Below, in pieces: positions 28,514 to 36,949 of a stretch of 64,000 nucleotides of DNA. Position numbers and translations under genes: made by a program. The notes below the pieces were generated by a model, which saw only the letters and a list, made by a program, of their open reading frames with translations, ran no database searches and was not told the origin of the DNA. Every line of letters starts with the position of its first letter. Within the stretch, counting starts at the first letter, position 1. Source of the stretch: Shouchella lonarensis (GTDB lineage Bacteria > Bacillota > Bacilli > Bacillales > Bacillaceae_D); contig NZ_FMYM01000003.1 of assembly GCF_900096965.1 (NCBI RefSeq), positions 62,001-126,000 of the forward strand, read 5' to 3'.

Positions 28514-29575
28514 ATGACAGAGTTTCCGTTATATCAATGCATTGATAAAGAAGGAGAGTGGATTGCCGCACTGGAGCGCCCGTCAGAAAAGTTCACGATG
28601 GCATGTTACCGCAATATGTTGCGCATTCGCTCATTTGACCGGAAAGCGGTGATGCTACAACGACAAGGACGACTTGGTACGTATGCGATGTTTGAAGGAC
28701 AAGAAGCAGCGCAAGTTGGTAGTGCACTTGCATTAGAGGATACGGACTGGCTGTTCCCGACATATCGAGACCATGGCGCGATGTTGACGTTTGGTGCGGA
28801 TATGGTGCGGACATTTTTATATTGGAATGGCCGATTGGAGGGGTGTGTACCGCCTGAGGGGAAACACATTTTCCCAGCTGCCGTGCCAATTGCGACACAA
28901 CTTCCGCATGCGGCGGGTGTGGCAATGTCATTGAAGCGAAAAAAAAGTAAGCAAGCAGTCATTGCATACTTTGGTGATGGCGCGACATCAGAAGGTGACT
29001 TCCATGAAGGATTAAACTTTGCCAGTGTTTTTCAAGTTCCTGCGGTTTTCTTTTGCCAAAATAATCAATTTGCTATTTCCGTTCCGATTGAAAAACAAAT
29101 GAATTCTGAGACGATTGCGCAAAAGTCTGTTGCTTATGGGATACCTGGAGTCCGGGTCGATGGTAACGATGTGTTTGCAGTGCACCATGCGGTGAGAGAA
29201 GCGCTTACGCGAGCACGGGCAGGAGACGGCCCGACGCTCATAGAAGCGGTGACCTGGCGGTTTGGCGCTCATACGACGGCGGACGATCCAACACGTTATC
29301 GTGATCAAGAAAAGAGCGAGTTTTACAGAAAAAACAACGATCCGCTTGCACGATTAGAGCGGTATATGCGCAAGTGCGGCATATTGACAGACGAGAAGAA
29401 AACGGAGATTGAGAAAGCATCAGCAACAGAAATTAATGAAGCCGTTGCGGCGATGGAAGCCTACCCAGCAGCGAATGTGAATGATTTATTTGATCATGTG
29501 TTCGCGACACCGGTGTGGCCAATTACGGAACAAAAAGAGAAGTACATGGCTGAGTTGAAAGGAGTGAGTCGATGA
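28514..29575 (+). CDS. 2-oxo acid dehydrogenase E1 component, alpha subunit
   Basis: 353 residues. The thiamine-diphosphate motif is GDGATSEGDFHEGLNFASV ... PAVFFCQNN. AAGGAG lies 10 nt before the ATG. First subunit of a complete PDH/BCKDH-type complex encoded immediately after phenylalanine dehydrogenase, so phenylpyruvate is the likely substrate. Overlaps E1 beta by 4 nt. Confidence 0.9.
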   Translation: MTEFPLYQCIDKEGEWIAALERPSEKFTMACYRNMLRIRSFDRKAVMLQRQGRLGTYAMFEGQEAAQVGSALALEDTDWLFPTYRDHGAMLTFGADMVRTFLYWNGRLEGCVPPEGKHIFPAAVPIATQLPHAAGVAMSLKRKKSKQAVIAYFGDGATSEGDFHEGLNFASVFQVPAVFFCQNNQFAISVPIEKQMNSETIAQKSVAYGIPGVRVDGNDVFAVHHAVREALTRARAGDGPTLIEAVTWRFGAHTTADDPTRYRDQEKSEFYRKNNDPLARLERYMRKCGILTDEKKTEIEKASATEINEAVAAMEAYPAANVNDLFDHVFATPVWPITEQKEKYMAELKGVSR

Positions 29576-30570
29576 TTCAAACAGAAAAAGGGGTATCCTC
29601 ACTCAATCTCGTGCAAGCGGTCACTGAGGCGCTCGCGTATAAACTAGAAACAGATGAGGATGTCATTTTACTAGGCGAAGACATTGGTAAAAATGGCGGT
29701 GTGTTTCGCGCGACAGAAGGTTTGCAAGCGACTTTTGGGGAAGACCGTGTCATTGACACACCCCTCAGTGAATCGGGTATTATCGGCAGCGCAGTCGGCA
29801 TGGCTGTAAGCGGCACAAAACCGGTCGCAGAAATGCAATTTCTTGGCTTTATTTACCCAGCTTTTGAACAAATTATGAGCCATGTGACCCGGATTCGGAT
29901 GCGGACGATGGGGCATTATCACGTGCCGATGGTTATTCGCGCACCATACGGGGCCGGCATTCGTGCACCGGAAATTCATTCTGACAGTACCGAAGCATTA
30001 TTTACGCATATGCCGGGGATTAAAGTCATTTGCCCGTCACACCCAGCAGATGCAAAAGGATTGCTTATTGCCGCGATTGAAGATCCAGATCCAGTATTAT
30101 TTTTAGAATCGATGCGCTTGTATCGAAGCACAAAAGCGCCCGTCCCAGACGAAGGTTATCGCGTTGAGATTGGCAAAGCGAAGACGGTCGCAGAAGGAGA
30201 TGACGTGACATTGCTGGCGTGGGGAGCGATGGTTCCTGTTGCGGAACAAGCAGCGCAGGCAGCAGCAAAAGAAGGCGTTTCTTGTGATGTGATTGACTTG
30301 CGCACGCTGTTTCCGCTTGATCGCGCCTGCATCGCTGAGTCCGTGCAAAAAACCGGGCGCGTCGTCATTGTTCACGAAGCCCATGCAACAGGTGGGTTTG
30401 GGAATGATTTGATCTCACTCATCAATGACACGTCATTTTTATATATGAAAGCCCCGATTGAACGCGTGACTGGCTTCGATGTGCCACCACCATTATTTGC
30501 ACTCGAAGATCATTATTTGCCCACTCCAGAACGGGTGGAGAGAGCCATTGCCCGGGTGATGACATTTTAG
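29572..30570 (+). CDS. 2-oxo acid dehydrogenase E1 component, beta subunit
   Basis: 332 residues. LGEDIGKNGGVFRATEGLQ, DTPLSESGIIGSAVGMAVSG and DLRTLFPLDRACIAESV are the usual E1-beta motifs. Forms the alpha2beta2 E1 decarboxylase with the upstream product. ATGA overlap at its start. Confidence 0.92.
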   Translation: MIQTEKGVSSLNLVQAVTEALAYKLETDEDVILLGEDIGKNGGVFRATEGLQATFGEDRVIDTPLSESGIIGSAVGMAVSGTKPVAEMQFLGFIYPAFEQIMSHVTRIRMRTMGHYHVPMVIRAPYGAGIRAPEIHSDSTEALFTHMPGIKVICPSHPADAKGLLIAAIEDPDPVLFLESMRLYRSTKAPVPDEGYRVEIGKAKTVAEGDDVTLLAWGAMVPVAEQAAQAAAKEGVSCDVIDLRTLFPLDRACIAESVQKTGRVVIVHEAHATGGFGNDLISLINDTSFLYMKAPIERVTGFDVPPPLFALEDHYLPTPERVERAIARVMTF

Positions 30571-30582
30571 GAGGTGAAAAAG

Positions 30583-31797
30583 GTGATCGAAGTAAAGTTA
30601 CACGATATTGGCGAAGGCATGTCCGAAGGGGAAATTCTACAGTATTTTGTTAAAGTCGGTGATCAAGTCGATATGGATCAGCCACTCGTTGAAGTGCAAA
30701 CCGATAAAGTTGCCGCAGAAATCGCCGCCCCGCAAGCTGGCATTGTAAAAGCGATTGAAGCCAAGCCGGGAGAGACGATTGCGGTTGGGACAACACTCAT
30801 TGTGTTAGAAAGCGAAGGGGCGATGCGTCCGTCTGAAATTTCTCACACCGCGGTCGCGGTCGCAGAAGCTCCACCAAAAACTGAAAAAAAAGCCCCAGCG
30901 CGCTCATTACAGCGCGTGCTCGCGGCGCCGTATACACGGAAAATTGCCCGAGAACATGGCATAGACATCACCGACGTGGTCGGAACGGGTCCAGGCGGGC
31001 GGGTGCTCGATGAAGATGTGTACGCTTTTGTACAGCAGCAATCAGCACCTGAAAAAACGCCAGCGGTAGAGAAAATTGTACCCGCACCTGTGTCACCGCA
31101 AACGTCCACAAAAACAATGCCGTTCACTGGGCGGCGCAAGCAAATTGCCAAAAAAATGACCGAGTCCATTTACACGATCCCACATGTGACCCATTTTGAA
31201 GAAGCGGATGTCACGGCGCTCATCGCATGGCGTAAGCAATGCAAAGAAGCAGGGCGCGCTTTTTCACTCAGTGCTTATTTTGTTAAAACGCTCGCCCTCA
31301 CATTACGCGATTTCCCAATCTTCAACGCGGAGCTAGATGAAGAACAGGGAGAAATCCGGCTTCATGAGTATTGTCATATTGGGTTAGCGACAGAAGCAAA
31401 AGAAGGCTTGATTGTGCCCGTGTTAAAACACGTAGAACAAAAGTCTCTCCTTGAAATTGATCAAGAAATGAAGGTGCTAACGAAAAAAGCGCAAGACAAC
31501 GAACTTTCAGCAGCACAATTACAAGGAGGTACATTTACAGTGAGCAACGTCGGTCCACTTGGTGGTATCGGCGCAACGCCGATCATTAATGCACCACAAA
31601 CTGCGCTCATGGCCATCCATAAAACGAAACGACGCCCGATTGTGACCGCAAATGATGAAATTACGATTGGTGACGTGATGACGATGTCACTTTCATTTGA
31701 TCATCGGGTTGCTGATGGGGCAACGGCCGTCGCGTTCACGAATCGCTGGGTGACGCTACTAGAAGACCCAACGATACTTGCATTGGAGTTGATATAA
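30583..31797 (+). CDS. Dihydrolipoamide acyltransferase (E2)
   Basis: About 404 residues from GTG 30583, 8 nt after AGGAGG; the GTG at 30574 overlaps that site. One lipoyl domain (lysine in EVQTDKVAAEIAAPQAG), a peripheral-subunit-binding domain (YTRKIAREHGIDITDVVGTG) and a catalytic domain ending in SFDHRVADGATAV. Would transfer the phenylacetyl group to CoA. Overlaps E3 by one base. Confidence 0.92.
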   Translation: MIEVKLHDIGEGMSEGEILQYFVKVGDQVDMDQPLVEVQTDKVAAEIAAPQAGIVKAIEAKPGETIAVGTTLIVLESEGAMRPSEISHTAVAVAEAPPKTEKKAPARSLQRVLAAPYTRKIAREHGIDITDVVGTGPGGRVLDEDVYAFVQQQSAPEKTPAVEKIVPAPVSPQTSTKTMPFTGRRKQIAKKMTESIYTIPHVTHFEEADVTALIAWRKQCKEAGRAFSLSAYFVKTLALTLRDFPIFNAELDEEQGEIRLHEYCHIGLATEAKEGLIVPVLKHVEQKSLLEIDQEMKVLTKKAQDNELSAAQLQGGTFTVSNVGPLGGIGATPIINAPQTALMAIHKTKRRPIVTANDEITIGDVMTMSLSFDHRVADGATAVAFTNRWVTLLEDPTILALELI

Positions 31798-33230
31798 TGG
31801 TTGTTGGTGAAATGGTACAAGAGCGTGAACTCATCATCATTGGTGGCGGTCCCGGTGGGTACCATGCCGCAATTCGTGCGGCACAACTTGGCTTAGAGGT
31901 GACACTCATCGAAAAAGAACAGCTCGGTGGGGTGTGTCTGAACAAAGGTTGTATCCCATCAAAAATATACGCCCACGCCGCTCATATGTGGCAAAAAGCG
32001 CAGCAGCAAACCCATTTAGGCATACCAGTCCCACAAGAGCCGTACCAATTTGCGAACTTGGCTGCACATCGAGAGACCGTGATGACCCGTTTGCGTGAAG
32101 GCGTGTCACAGTTATGTCAAGCGCAAAAAATTGAAGTCGTCACCGGAGAGGCAAGCTTTTTAGCAGAAGACCGCATCGGCGTGACGAGCGGGCATCAATT
32201 TGACGTGTATCGTTTCAAGCAGGCGATCATTGCGACTGGGCAGCGACCAGACAACGTGACAGACGCACTGGCTGGTGTAGCGCTCACCGCCCATACGCTG
32301 TTTATGCAAGAAGAGATTCCGCCATCACTCATTGTAATCGGCCAAGATGTGATTGCACTTGAAGCAGCGTTTAGCTACCAAGCGCTCGGGAGCGAAGTGA
32401 CGTTGTTTGTGGAAACGCCGCTTTCGTTGGAAGATTCTTTGGAAAAAGAACTATGGCGCGCGGCGAAAAAAGCCGGCATGCGTGTCGTGAAGGATGCTGC
32501 CATTGCCACACTCGATGCCCAGTCTAGTGGGATAACATTGACGTATGAAAAAGGCGGCAAGCACACAACAATTGAAGCAGCGCGGCTATATGAAGCGGAC
32601 TTGTGGCGGGCAAACACGGACAATTTAGGGCTCGAGCGACTCGGAATCACGACCGATGAAAGAGGTTACATTGAAGTCGATCAAGCGTTAAAAACGTCGA
32701 GTCCATCCATTTGGGCGATTGGCGACGTCATCCAAGGCGCGGTGCACCTCGCCACCAATGCGATCAAACAAGCGACGGTTGTTGCCGGACAAATCGCGAA
32801 ACAACCGACGGAATGGGATGAAACGTTTATCCCACGCGTATATAGAACAATCCCACCAATGGCCACCGTCGGATGGACTTCCGCAGAAGCGACGCAAGCA
32901 GGAAGAGAAGTGGTCGTCAGTACAACTCCGTTCCGTAGCAACGGCTATGCGACATTATCGAATGAAAATGATGGGCATTGCACGTTAGTGAAAGATGCCG
33001 ATACAGATGAACTACTTGGCATGCACGTCATCGGAGAAGGCGCGGCTGAACTTATTACAATGGGCACGCTCGGACTGGAAATGGTCGCGCGTGATGAAGA
33101 CATTCGTTTCCCACTTTACCCGCACCCGTCTTATGCAGAAGTGGTGATGGAAACAGCAGACGGCTGGCTCGATCAAACGATCCATCAACCACCTAAGAAA
33201 AAGCGTCCAAAAAAACAAGTGACGACATAG
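31797..33230 (+). CDS. Dihydrolipoamide dehydrogenase (E3)
   Basis: 477 residues. FAD-binding IIIGGGPGGYHAAIRAAQLG, the redox-active disulfide GGVCLNKGCIPSK and the C-terminal active-site region PHPSYAEVVMETADG are seen. It carries an unusual lysine-rich tail (PPKKKRPKKQVTT). GGAG lies 8 nt upstream of ATG 31797; ATG 31812 is an alternative. A dedicated E3 supports a self-contained complex. Confidence 0.92.
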   Translation: MVVGEMVQERELIIIGGGPGGYHAAIRAAQLGLEVTLIEKEQLGGVCLNKGCIPSKIYAHAAHMWQKAQQQTHLGIPVPQEPYQFANLAAHRETVMTRLREGVSQLCQAQKIEVVTGEASFLAEDRIGVTSGHQFDVYRFKQAIIATGQRPDNVTDALAGVALTAHTLFMQEEIPPSLIVIGQDVIALEAAFSYQALGSEVTLFVETPLSLEDSLEKELWRAAKKAGMRVVKDAAIATLDAQSSGITLTYEKGGKHTTIEAARLYEADLWRANTDNLGLERLGITTDERGYIEVDQALKTSSPSIWAIGDVIQGAVHLATNAIKQATVVAGQIAKQPTEWDETFIPRVYRTIPPMATVGWTSAEATQAGREVVVSTTPFRSNGYATLSNENDGHCTLVKDADTDELLGMHVIGEGAAELITMGTLGLEMVARDEDIRFPLYPHPSYAEVVMETADGWLDQTIHQPPKKKRPKKQVTT

Positions 33231-33245
33231 AAAGGAGCAAACAAC

Positions 33246-33659
33246 GTGTCAGCAAATCGCTTAATGGAAGTTGTGTTAGAAGGAAAAGAACCACCCGCGT
33301 GTGACGATACATTAGCAATTGAAGTCGTTACCGCAAGCGACGGCTGCGCGCGGGCATTGTGGCAGCCAGATGAACGGTTTGTTAACGGCGTCGGTGTTGT
33401 CATGGGTGGCTACGTCTCTTCGGCGGCTGATGTTGCGATGGCGTATGCGATCTCTTCTTTACTTACATCGTCGCAAACATTTGGTTCCATAAACTTAAAT
33501 GTCACGTTCCATCGCCCGGTGTTTCCAGGAGAAGTAACAGTCGAAGCGAAAGTTGAAAAAGTCGGGAAGACGGTTTGTTACTTGACCGCGACGATGATGC
33601 AAAAAGATAAACTTGTTGCGAGTGCGACTTCTTCGGTGGTGGTGAGGGAGATGGGATAA
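33246..33659 (+). CDS. PaaI-type hotdog thioesterase
   Basis: 137 residues with the hotdog thioesterase pattern (GGYVSSAADVAMAYAISSL, then INLNVTFHRPVFPGEVTVEA). GTG start with AAAGGAG upstream. The position usually occupied by histidine in HGG reads MGG, so catalytic details may differ. In paa pathways such enzymes release CoA from stalled intermediates. Last gene of the phenylalanine operon. Confidence 0.85.
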   Translation: MSANRLMEVVLEGKEPPACDDTLAIEVVTASDGCARALWQPDERFVNGVGVVMGGYVSSAADVAMAYAISSLLTSSQTFGSINLNVTFHRPVFPGEVTVEAKVEKVGKTVCYLTATMMQKDKLVASATSSVVVREMG

Positions 33660-33839
33660 GGATATACACAGAAAAGTGACATTATAGCAGGAGGGATTTT
33701 TGTCAAATAGGTTGCACCTCGTATTTTCTCCGCGTGAAAAAGATTGGTGCGTTGGGGGATTTGTTAAGAAGGTTTTATTTGAACGTAGTGGGTTATGAAG
33801 GCAGTGCGTCTCTCCACATCACAAGTTTTGTTGAACTTA

Positions 33840-33853
33840 GTGGTTATAACCAC
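33840..33853. repeat. 14-bp perfect palindrome
   Basis: GTGGTTATAACCAC equals its own reverse complement, contains a -10-like TATAAC and lies 144 nt before the AimR-like start. It could be an operator. Confidence 0.4.
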
Positions 33854-33868
33854 AACAATCCATCAAAT

Positions 33869-33917
33869 TGCGACACTTTTCGCCAATCATATTATGTAGG
33901 CAGCAGAAAATGTCGCA
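33869..33917. repeat. Long inverted repeat with 24-nt spacer upstream of the AimR-like gene
   Basis: TGCGACACTTTTC (33869-33881) and GAAAATGTCGCA (33906-33917) are complementary except for one bulged base. Known AimR operators are inverted half sites separated by about 25 bp, so the geometry is suggestive; an mRNA hairpin is the alternative. Confidence 0.4.
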
Positions 33918-33996
33918 CGAAAAGCCAACCTCTTAGCAGGAATCTCCGCTCATCACGTCGAAAAAGGTTCTTTAAAGCTGTTATTTCGTTCGAAAG

Positions 33997-35232
33997 GTGG
34001 AGGGGATTTTGCAAAAATATCGAGAGCGATGGCGCGAGAACTTTACGCAATACCGCAAAGGGATGGTTCCGAAGCAAATTAGTAAAGATACGAGAATATA
34101 CTTACAACAGGCAGGGTTGTGGGAGGAAGAAAGCGCATGGACAGACCGAGTGATGCGCGACCTAGCTTTATCCCGAGATAAAGATGGACAGCCAGTGCTC
34201 GCGTTTGAACAAGTCATGTTTGCGGTAAGGACTTTTGCTGCTGACCGGCTTGTATCACTGATGAATGAATATTCTCTTGCTTTGCAATCACCCGATCACA
34301 TCCGAGATGCCTTTGAATATGCTGTTCAGTATAGACAAGTTGATTTATTGGAACAGCTTGTTAAGTGGGGAGAAGACCGTGATTCATTGAAAGAATGGGC
34401 ACTTGTTTATCGCTTGTTTCTCGATGTGATGAAAGAGCGGGTGACACATGAAGAGACGATTGAGCAAGCACGCGATTTGGTTGGTCATGTGACATCTTCA
34501 CTATTGAAAGTGCGATTGGAATTGCTTGAGGTGCATGTCTATTTGAAATTAGGTTGCCACGCTAGAACAGCAGGTCTTGGTGAGAAAGTACCGAAGCAGT
34601 TAGAGCAAGCGAAAGAAAGCTTCGCAAAAAAGGTAGCGGAAAGCCGGGCAAAATTCCACATTGCTTATGATTTATTGTACAATCAGGGAAAACAGGCTGA
34701 GGCGGAGAAGCATGTCATGCAGTCTGTCCTTAACGGTGCTACACCAGAGACAATGCTGGCATATTGTTATCATTTGCTTTCGTATGCAACATTGTTGCGA
34801 CCGGTGAGTCCTGAGTCTGCGATGTTAGAAGTAGATCCGCTCAGCATGCAATATATACAGCGTGCGCTTTTCTATGCCGAAGAAACTGGGTTGAAAGAGT
34901 ACAGCAAATGTTTACAGACGCGGGATCTTCCTTTTATATGGAATATGAATGGCGAACAGTTTGATCTCGACGGAATAGATCCATATGAACAAGTTCATCA
35001 GTATATTGTTCGTGGTGAACGCGAAACAGTACTACAACTTATTGAAAAGCTTGAGCGGGAAGGGCAAGTTGGAGCATTTTTAATCTTTTATAAAGGGAAG
35101 GCGACAAAAAGTGCGTCTTTATTAGCTGAAGCGATGCGACGATTTGTCCAAGAAGGCTGGACGAATATGCTCCCACTTGTCGAGCAAGAAGTGAAAAAGA
35201 TCGACCAATCTCAACTTAAAGGAGAGGTTTGA
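33997..35232 (+). CDS. AimR-like (arbitrium family) peptide receptor / transcription regulator
   Basis: 411 residues. The part LAFEQVMFAVRTFAADRL, LVSLMNEYSLALQSPDHIRD, AFEYAVQYRQVDLLEQLV resembles the first TPR helices of AimR from SPbeta/phi3T phages, followed by helical repeat segments through to the C-terminus. The first about 70 residues occupy the place of the DNA-binding helix-turn-helix but are divergent. The start is GTG 33997 or TTG 34009 (after GGAGGGG); neither is certain. A secreted peptide gene follows 2 nt downstream, the hallmark arrangement of RRNPP receptor-peptide pairs. No phage genes are nearby. Confidence 0.75.
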   Translation: MEGILQKYRERWRENFTQYRKGMVPKQISKDTRIYLQQAGLWEEESAWTDRVMRDLALSRDKDGQPVLAFEQVMFAVRTFAADRLVSLMNEYSLALQSPDHIRDAFEYAVQYRQVDLLEQLVKWGEDRDSLKEWALVYRLFLDVMKERVTHEETIEQARDLVGHVTSSLLKVRLELLEVHVYLKLGCHARTAGLGEKVPKQLEQAKESFAKKVAESRAKFHIAYDLLYNQGKQAEAEKHVMQSVLNGATPETMLAYCYHLLSYATLLRPVSPESAMLEVDPLSMQYIQRALFYAEETGLKEYSKCLQTRDLPFIWNMNGEQFDLDGIDPYEQVHQYIVRGERETVLQLIEKLEREGQVGAFLIFYKGKATKSASLLAEAMRRFVQEGWTNMLPLVEQEVKKIDQSQLKGEV

Positions 35233-35234
35233 TA

Positions 35235-35372
35235 ATGAAACGATTGTTTTATGCCTTTATTTTGACGGTATGTTTAGCAGTAGCGATCGGTGTACAAAGT
35301 GCGGATGCTGTTGAACCTTCAAATGGACCTTCCCATCCAAATCCAATGAACTTACCTCACCCTCAATCATAG
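35235..35372 (+). CDS. Secreted signal peptide precursor (AimP/Phr-like)
   Basis: 45 codons. Positively charged start and hydrophobic core (MKRLFYAFILTVCLAVAIG), a likely signal peptidase site after QSADA, and a proline-rich tail ending PSHPNPMNLPHPQS. GGAGAGG lies 7 nt upstream, inside the receptor's last codons, and only 2 nt separate the genes. By analogy the mature signal would be the last 5-7 residues, re-imported by an oligopeptide permease. The sequence does not match known arbitrium peptides ending in RGA or similar. Confidence 0.7.
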   Translation: MKRLFYAFILTVCLAVAIGVQSADAVEPSNGPSHPNPMNLPHPQS

Positions 35373-35386
35373 CGAAGCGAAATGAA

Positions 35387-35421
35387 AGGAACCCACATAT
35401 ATTTGAACTGGGTTCTTTTTT
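35387..35421 (+). terminator. Terminator after the peptide gene
   Basis: GAACCCA (35389-35395) pairs with TGGGTTC (35409-35415), followed by six T residues. Closes the receptor-peptide operon. Confidence 0.8.
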
Positions 35422-35508
35422 ATGAAGTTTACGAAATAGGAGCGCTTTAATGTTATGTAGGGGATTACAAAATTCCATTGAAATTAAACGCATTTAGGAG
35501 GGAGCGTT

Positions 35509-36090
35509 TTGAATATACGTCGTCGACCTCGTCTGTTTTTGTTTGCACTACTCGTCGTCTCCGTCGCCGGCTGTCAAGTAGAAGAGAACCATAGGATCCC
35601 ACAAGTCGATAAAGATGGACGGTTTGCTCGTGTTGCGCAGGTTTCTCCGCTGATGGTCGATCATATGGAAGGGCATTCGAATTTCGAACCGATATTTATC
35701 GGGGTACAAGCAGAAGATCAGGTCACGCCTTTACTTGTAGATCAACTTGAAATTGGCGATCATATCAAATTATGGACTACAGGCATTTTGATGGAGAGTT
35801 ACCCTCCACAAATGATCGCTGTGAAAATTGAACGCGTTGAAGAAGGCGAACTGCTTTCTATGAAAGCAACCGTGCTGGAAAAAGCCGATTCGCTATTGAT
35901 TGTCGATGATAGAGGGGTCTCTGTACACGTTTCTCTTAATAAAGAGCAAAGCTTATTGATGGATGAAATCGAGGTCGATGACCAAATTGATCTGACTTAT
36001 ACAGTTATCGAAGCAGGAGATTATATGAATAGAGAGTATCACCCACCTTTGATTGCTGCGGAGGGAATAGAGATTGTGAGAAAGGAATAA
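35509..36090 (+). CDS. Lipoprotein with two DUF3221-like segments
   Basis: 193 residues starting at TTG 35509, with AGGAGGGAG upstream. Signal peptide RRRPRLFLFALLVVSVAGC ends in a lipobox (VAGC), so it is a membrane-anchored lipoprotein. Two repeated halves each carry a pattern of the type 'EIGDHIKLWTTG ... SYPPQMIAVKIERVE', as in DUF3221/YobA-like proteins of Bacillus. Function unknown. Stands alone between two terminators. Confidence 0.7.
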   Translation: MNIRRRPRLFLFALLVVSVAGCQVEENHRIPQVDKDGRFARVAQVSPLMVDHMEGHSNFEPIFIGVQAEDQVTPLLVDQLEIGDHIKLWTTGILMESYPPQMIAVKIERVEEGELLSMKATVLEKADSLLIVDDRGVSVHVSLNKEQSLLMDEIEVDDQIDLTYTVIEAGDYMNREYHPPLIAAEGIEIVRKE

Positions 36091-36148
36091 GTGTCGTTGG
36101 TATAATATTAATAGATCGTGAGTGCAGGGTACGCTAGTCACATAGAAG

Positions 36149-36175
36149 AAGGATAACAATATGTTGTCCTTTTTT
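36149..36175 (+). terminator. Terminator of the lipoprotein gene
   Basis: AAGGATAACA (36149-36158) pairs with TGTTGTCCTT (36162-36171) with one T-G pair, followed by T residues. Confidence 0.7.
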
Positions 36176-36176
36176 A

Positions 36177-36205
36177 TTGTCGCATCTCCACAAGAATGGT
36201 AAAAT
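36177..36205 (+). promoter_or_regulatory. Sigma-A promoter of the LXG toxin operon
   Basis: TTGTCG (36177-36182), 17-nt spacer, TAAAAT (36200-36205) with a TGG just before the -10. It lies 55 nt before the first gene of the toxin operon. Confidence 0.65.
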
Positions 36206-36259
36206 ATATGTGAACCATGGGCGATTTTACCAACAATCACGCTATTAGGAGAATACAAG

Positions 36260-36655
36260 ATGAACGATGCACTAAAAATCAGCCAACTGAACAGTGAAAT
36301 TGACTCGCTAACTAGTGTCGTTTCTGATGCGACAGCGCAGCGCGGAGAACTACTCGAGATACGACAGTCTTTGGGGAGGAAAAAAGATGATTTAGAAAGC
36401 GATAACAAGTGGATTCATGAGCCAGAAATCGAAAACGAAATCACACGTGGTACCCTTTCAACCACCCATGATGGTGTGCGCAATCTCATTGAACGCACGT
36501 ACAAAGAAACACCCGAACAAGTTCAAGACATGATGAATGCGATCACGGAAGAAAGAAGCCGGCTCCAACGAGAAATTAATCGCAACAATACAATCATTGC
36601 ATCGAAGAGAAATAGTATAACAACATTAAAAACAAAGCAACGAATATTTCGGTAG
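36260..36655 (+). CDS. YwqH-like (DUF5082) partner of LXG toxin
   Basis: 131 residues, predicted mostly alpha-helical coiled coil (LNSEIDSLTSVVSDATAQRG, then LEIRQSLGRKKDDLESDNKW). AGGAG lies upstream of the ATG. Proteins of this kind precede LXG toxins and are thought to help type VII export. Same operon as the next two genes. Confidence 0.75.
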   Translation: MNDALKISQLNSEIDSLTSVVSDATAQRGELLEIRQSLGRKKDDLESDNKWIHEPEIENEITRGTLSTTHDGVRNLIERTYKETPEQVQDMMNAITEERSRLQREINRNNTIIASKRNSITTLKTKQRIFR

Positions 36656-36673
36656 AAAGGAGGAAGCAACAAA

Positions 36674-36937
36674 GTGGAAATAAAGATTAATGTAGAAGAA
36701 GCTGCACTCATGTTGAAAGCGGCTGGAGATGTTGCCGGAAGTTTTGAGATGACAACGGCCGAAAGTACAGACGAACTGGATATGATGACAAAGCTCGATA
36801 GTCAAAGAGAAGCATTTAATGAAACACTAGAAGCATATATGCAAGCGTCTTATGCAATGGCACTTGAATTTGAAAAGCTTGTCCTCCAATATGAGCGCGT
36901 CGATCAAGAACTAGCTACAAAAATAGGCTCAGGTTAA
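36674..36937 (+). CDS. YwqI-like (DUF5344) partner of LXG toxin
   Basis: 87 residues, helical, WXG100-like size, from GTG 36674 with AGGAGG upstream. Typically encoded just before the LXG toxin; probably pairs with the toxin's N-terminal helices as a targeting factor for the type VII secretion system. Confidence 0.75.
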   Translation: MEIKINVEEAALMLKAAGDVAGSFEMTTAESTDELDMMTKLDSQREAFNETLEAYMQASYAMALEFEKLVLQYERVDQELATKIGSG

Positions 36938-36949
36938 GGAGGGGAAGAA

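Larger units (their letters stand above)
33660..33996 (+). other. Intergenic region upstream of the AimR-like gene
   Basis: No convincing gene: all three frames are short or interrupted. A strong AGGAGGGA (33690-33697) before TTG 33700 opens a frame of only 32 codons (start SNRLHLVFSPREKDW). Two inverted repeats, described separately, are the notable content. The region could hold the receptor promoter, decayed coding sequence or both. Confidence 0.4.

Noticed and set aside
33897-34080. Frame containing LLFRSKGGGDFAKISRAM as a frameshifted helix-turn-helix of the receptor
   Set aside because: It overlaps the receptor's own N-terminus rather than leading into it, so a simple frameshift does not join them; I cannot support it as coding.
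33734-34153. 139-codon frame upstream of the AimR-like gene
   Set aside because: No ribosome binding site, basic low-complexity composition and overlap with the receptor gene in another frame.
33660-35421. AimR-like locus as part of a prophage
   Set aside because: No integrase, structural, lysis or attachment-site features within the window; flanks are metabolic genes and a lipoprotein.
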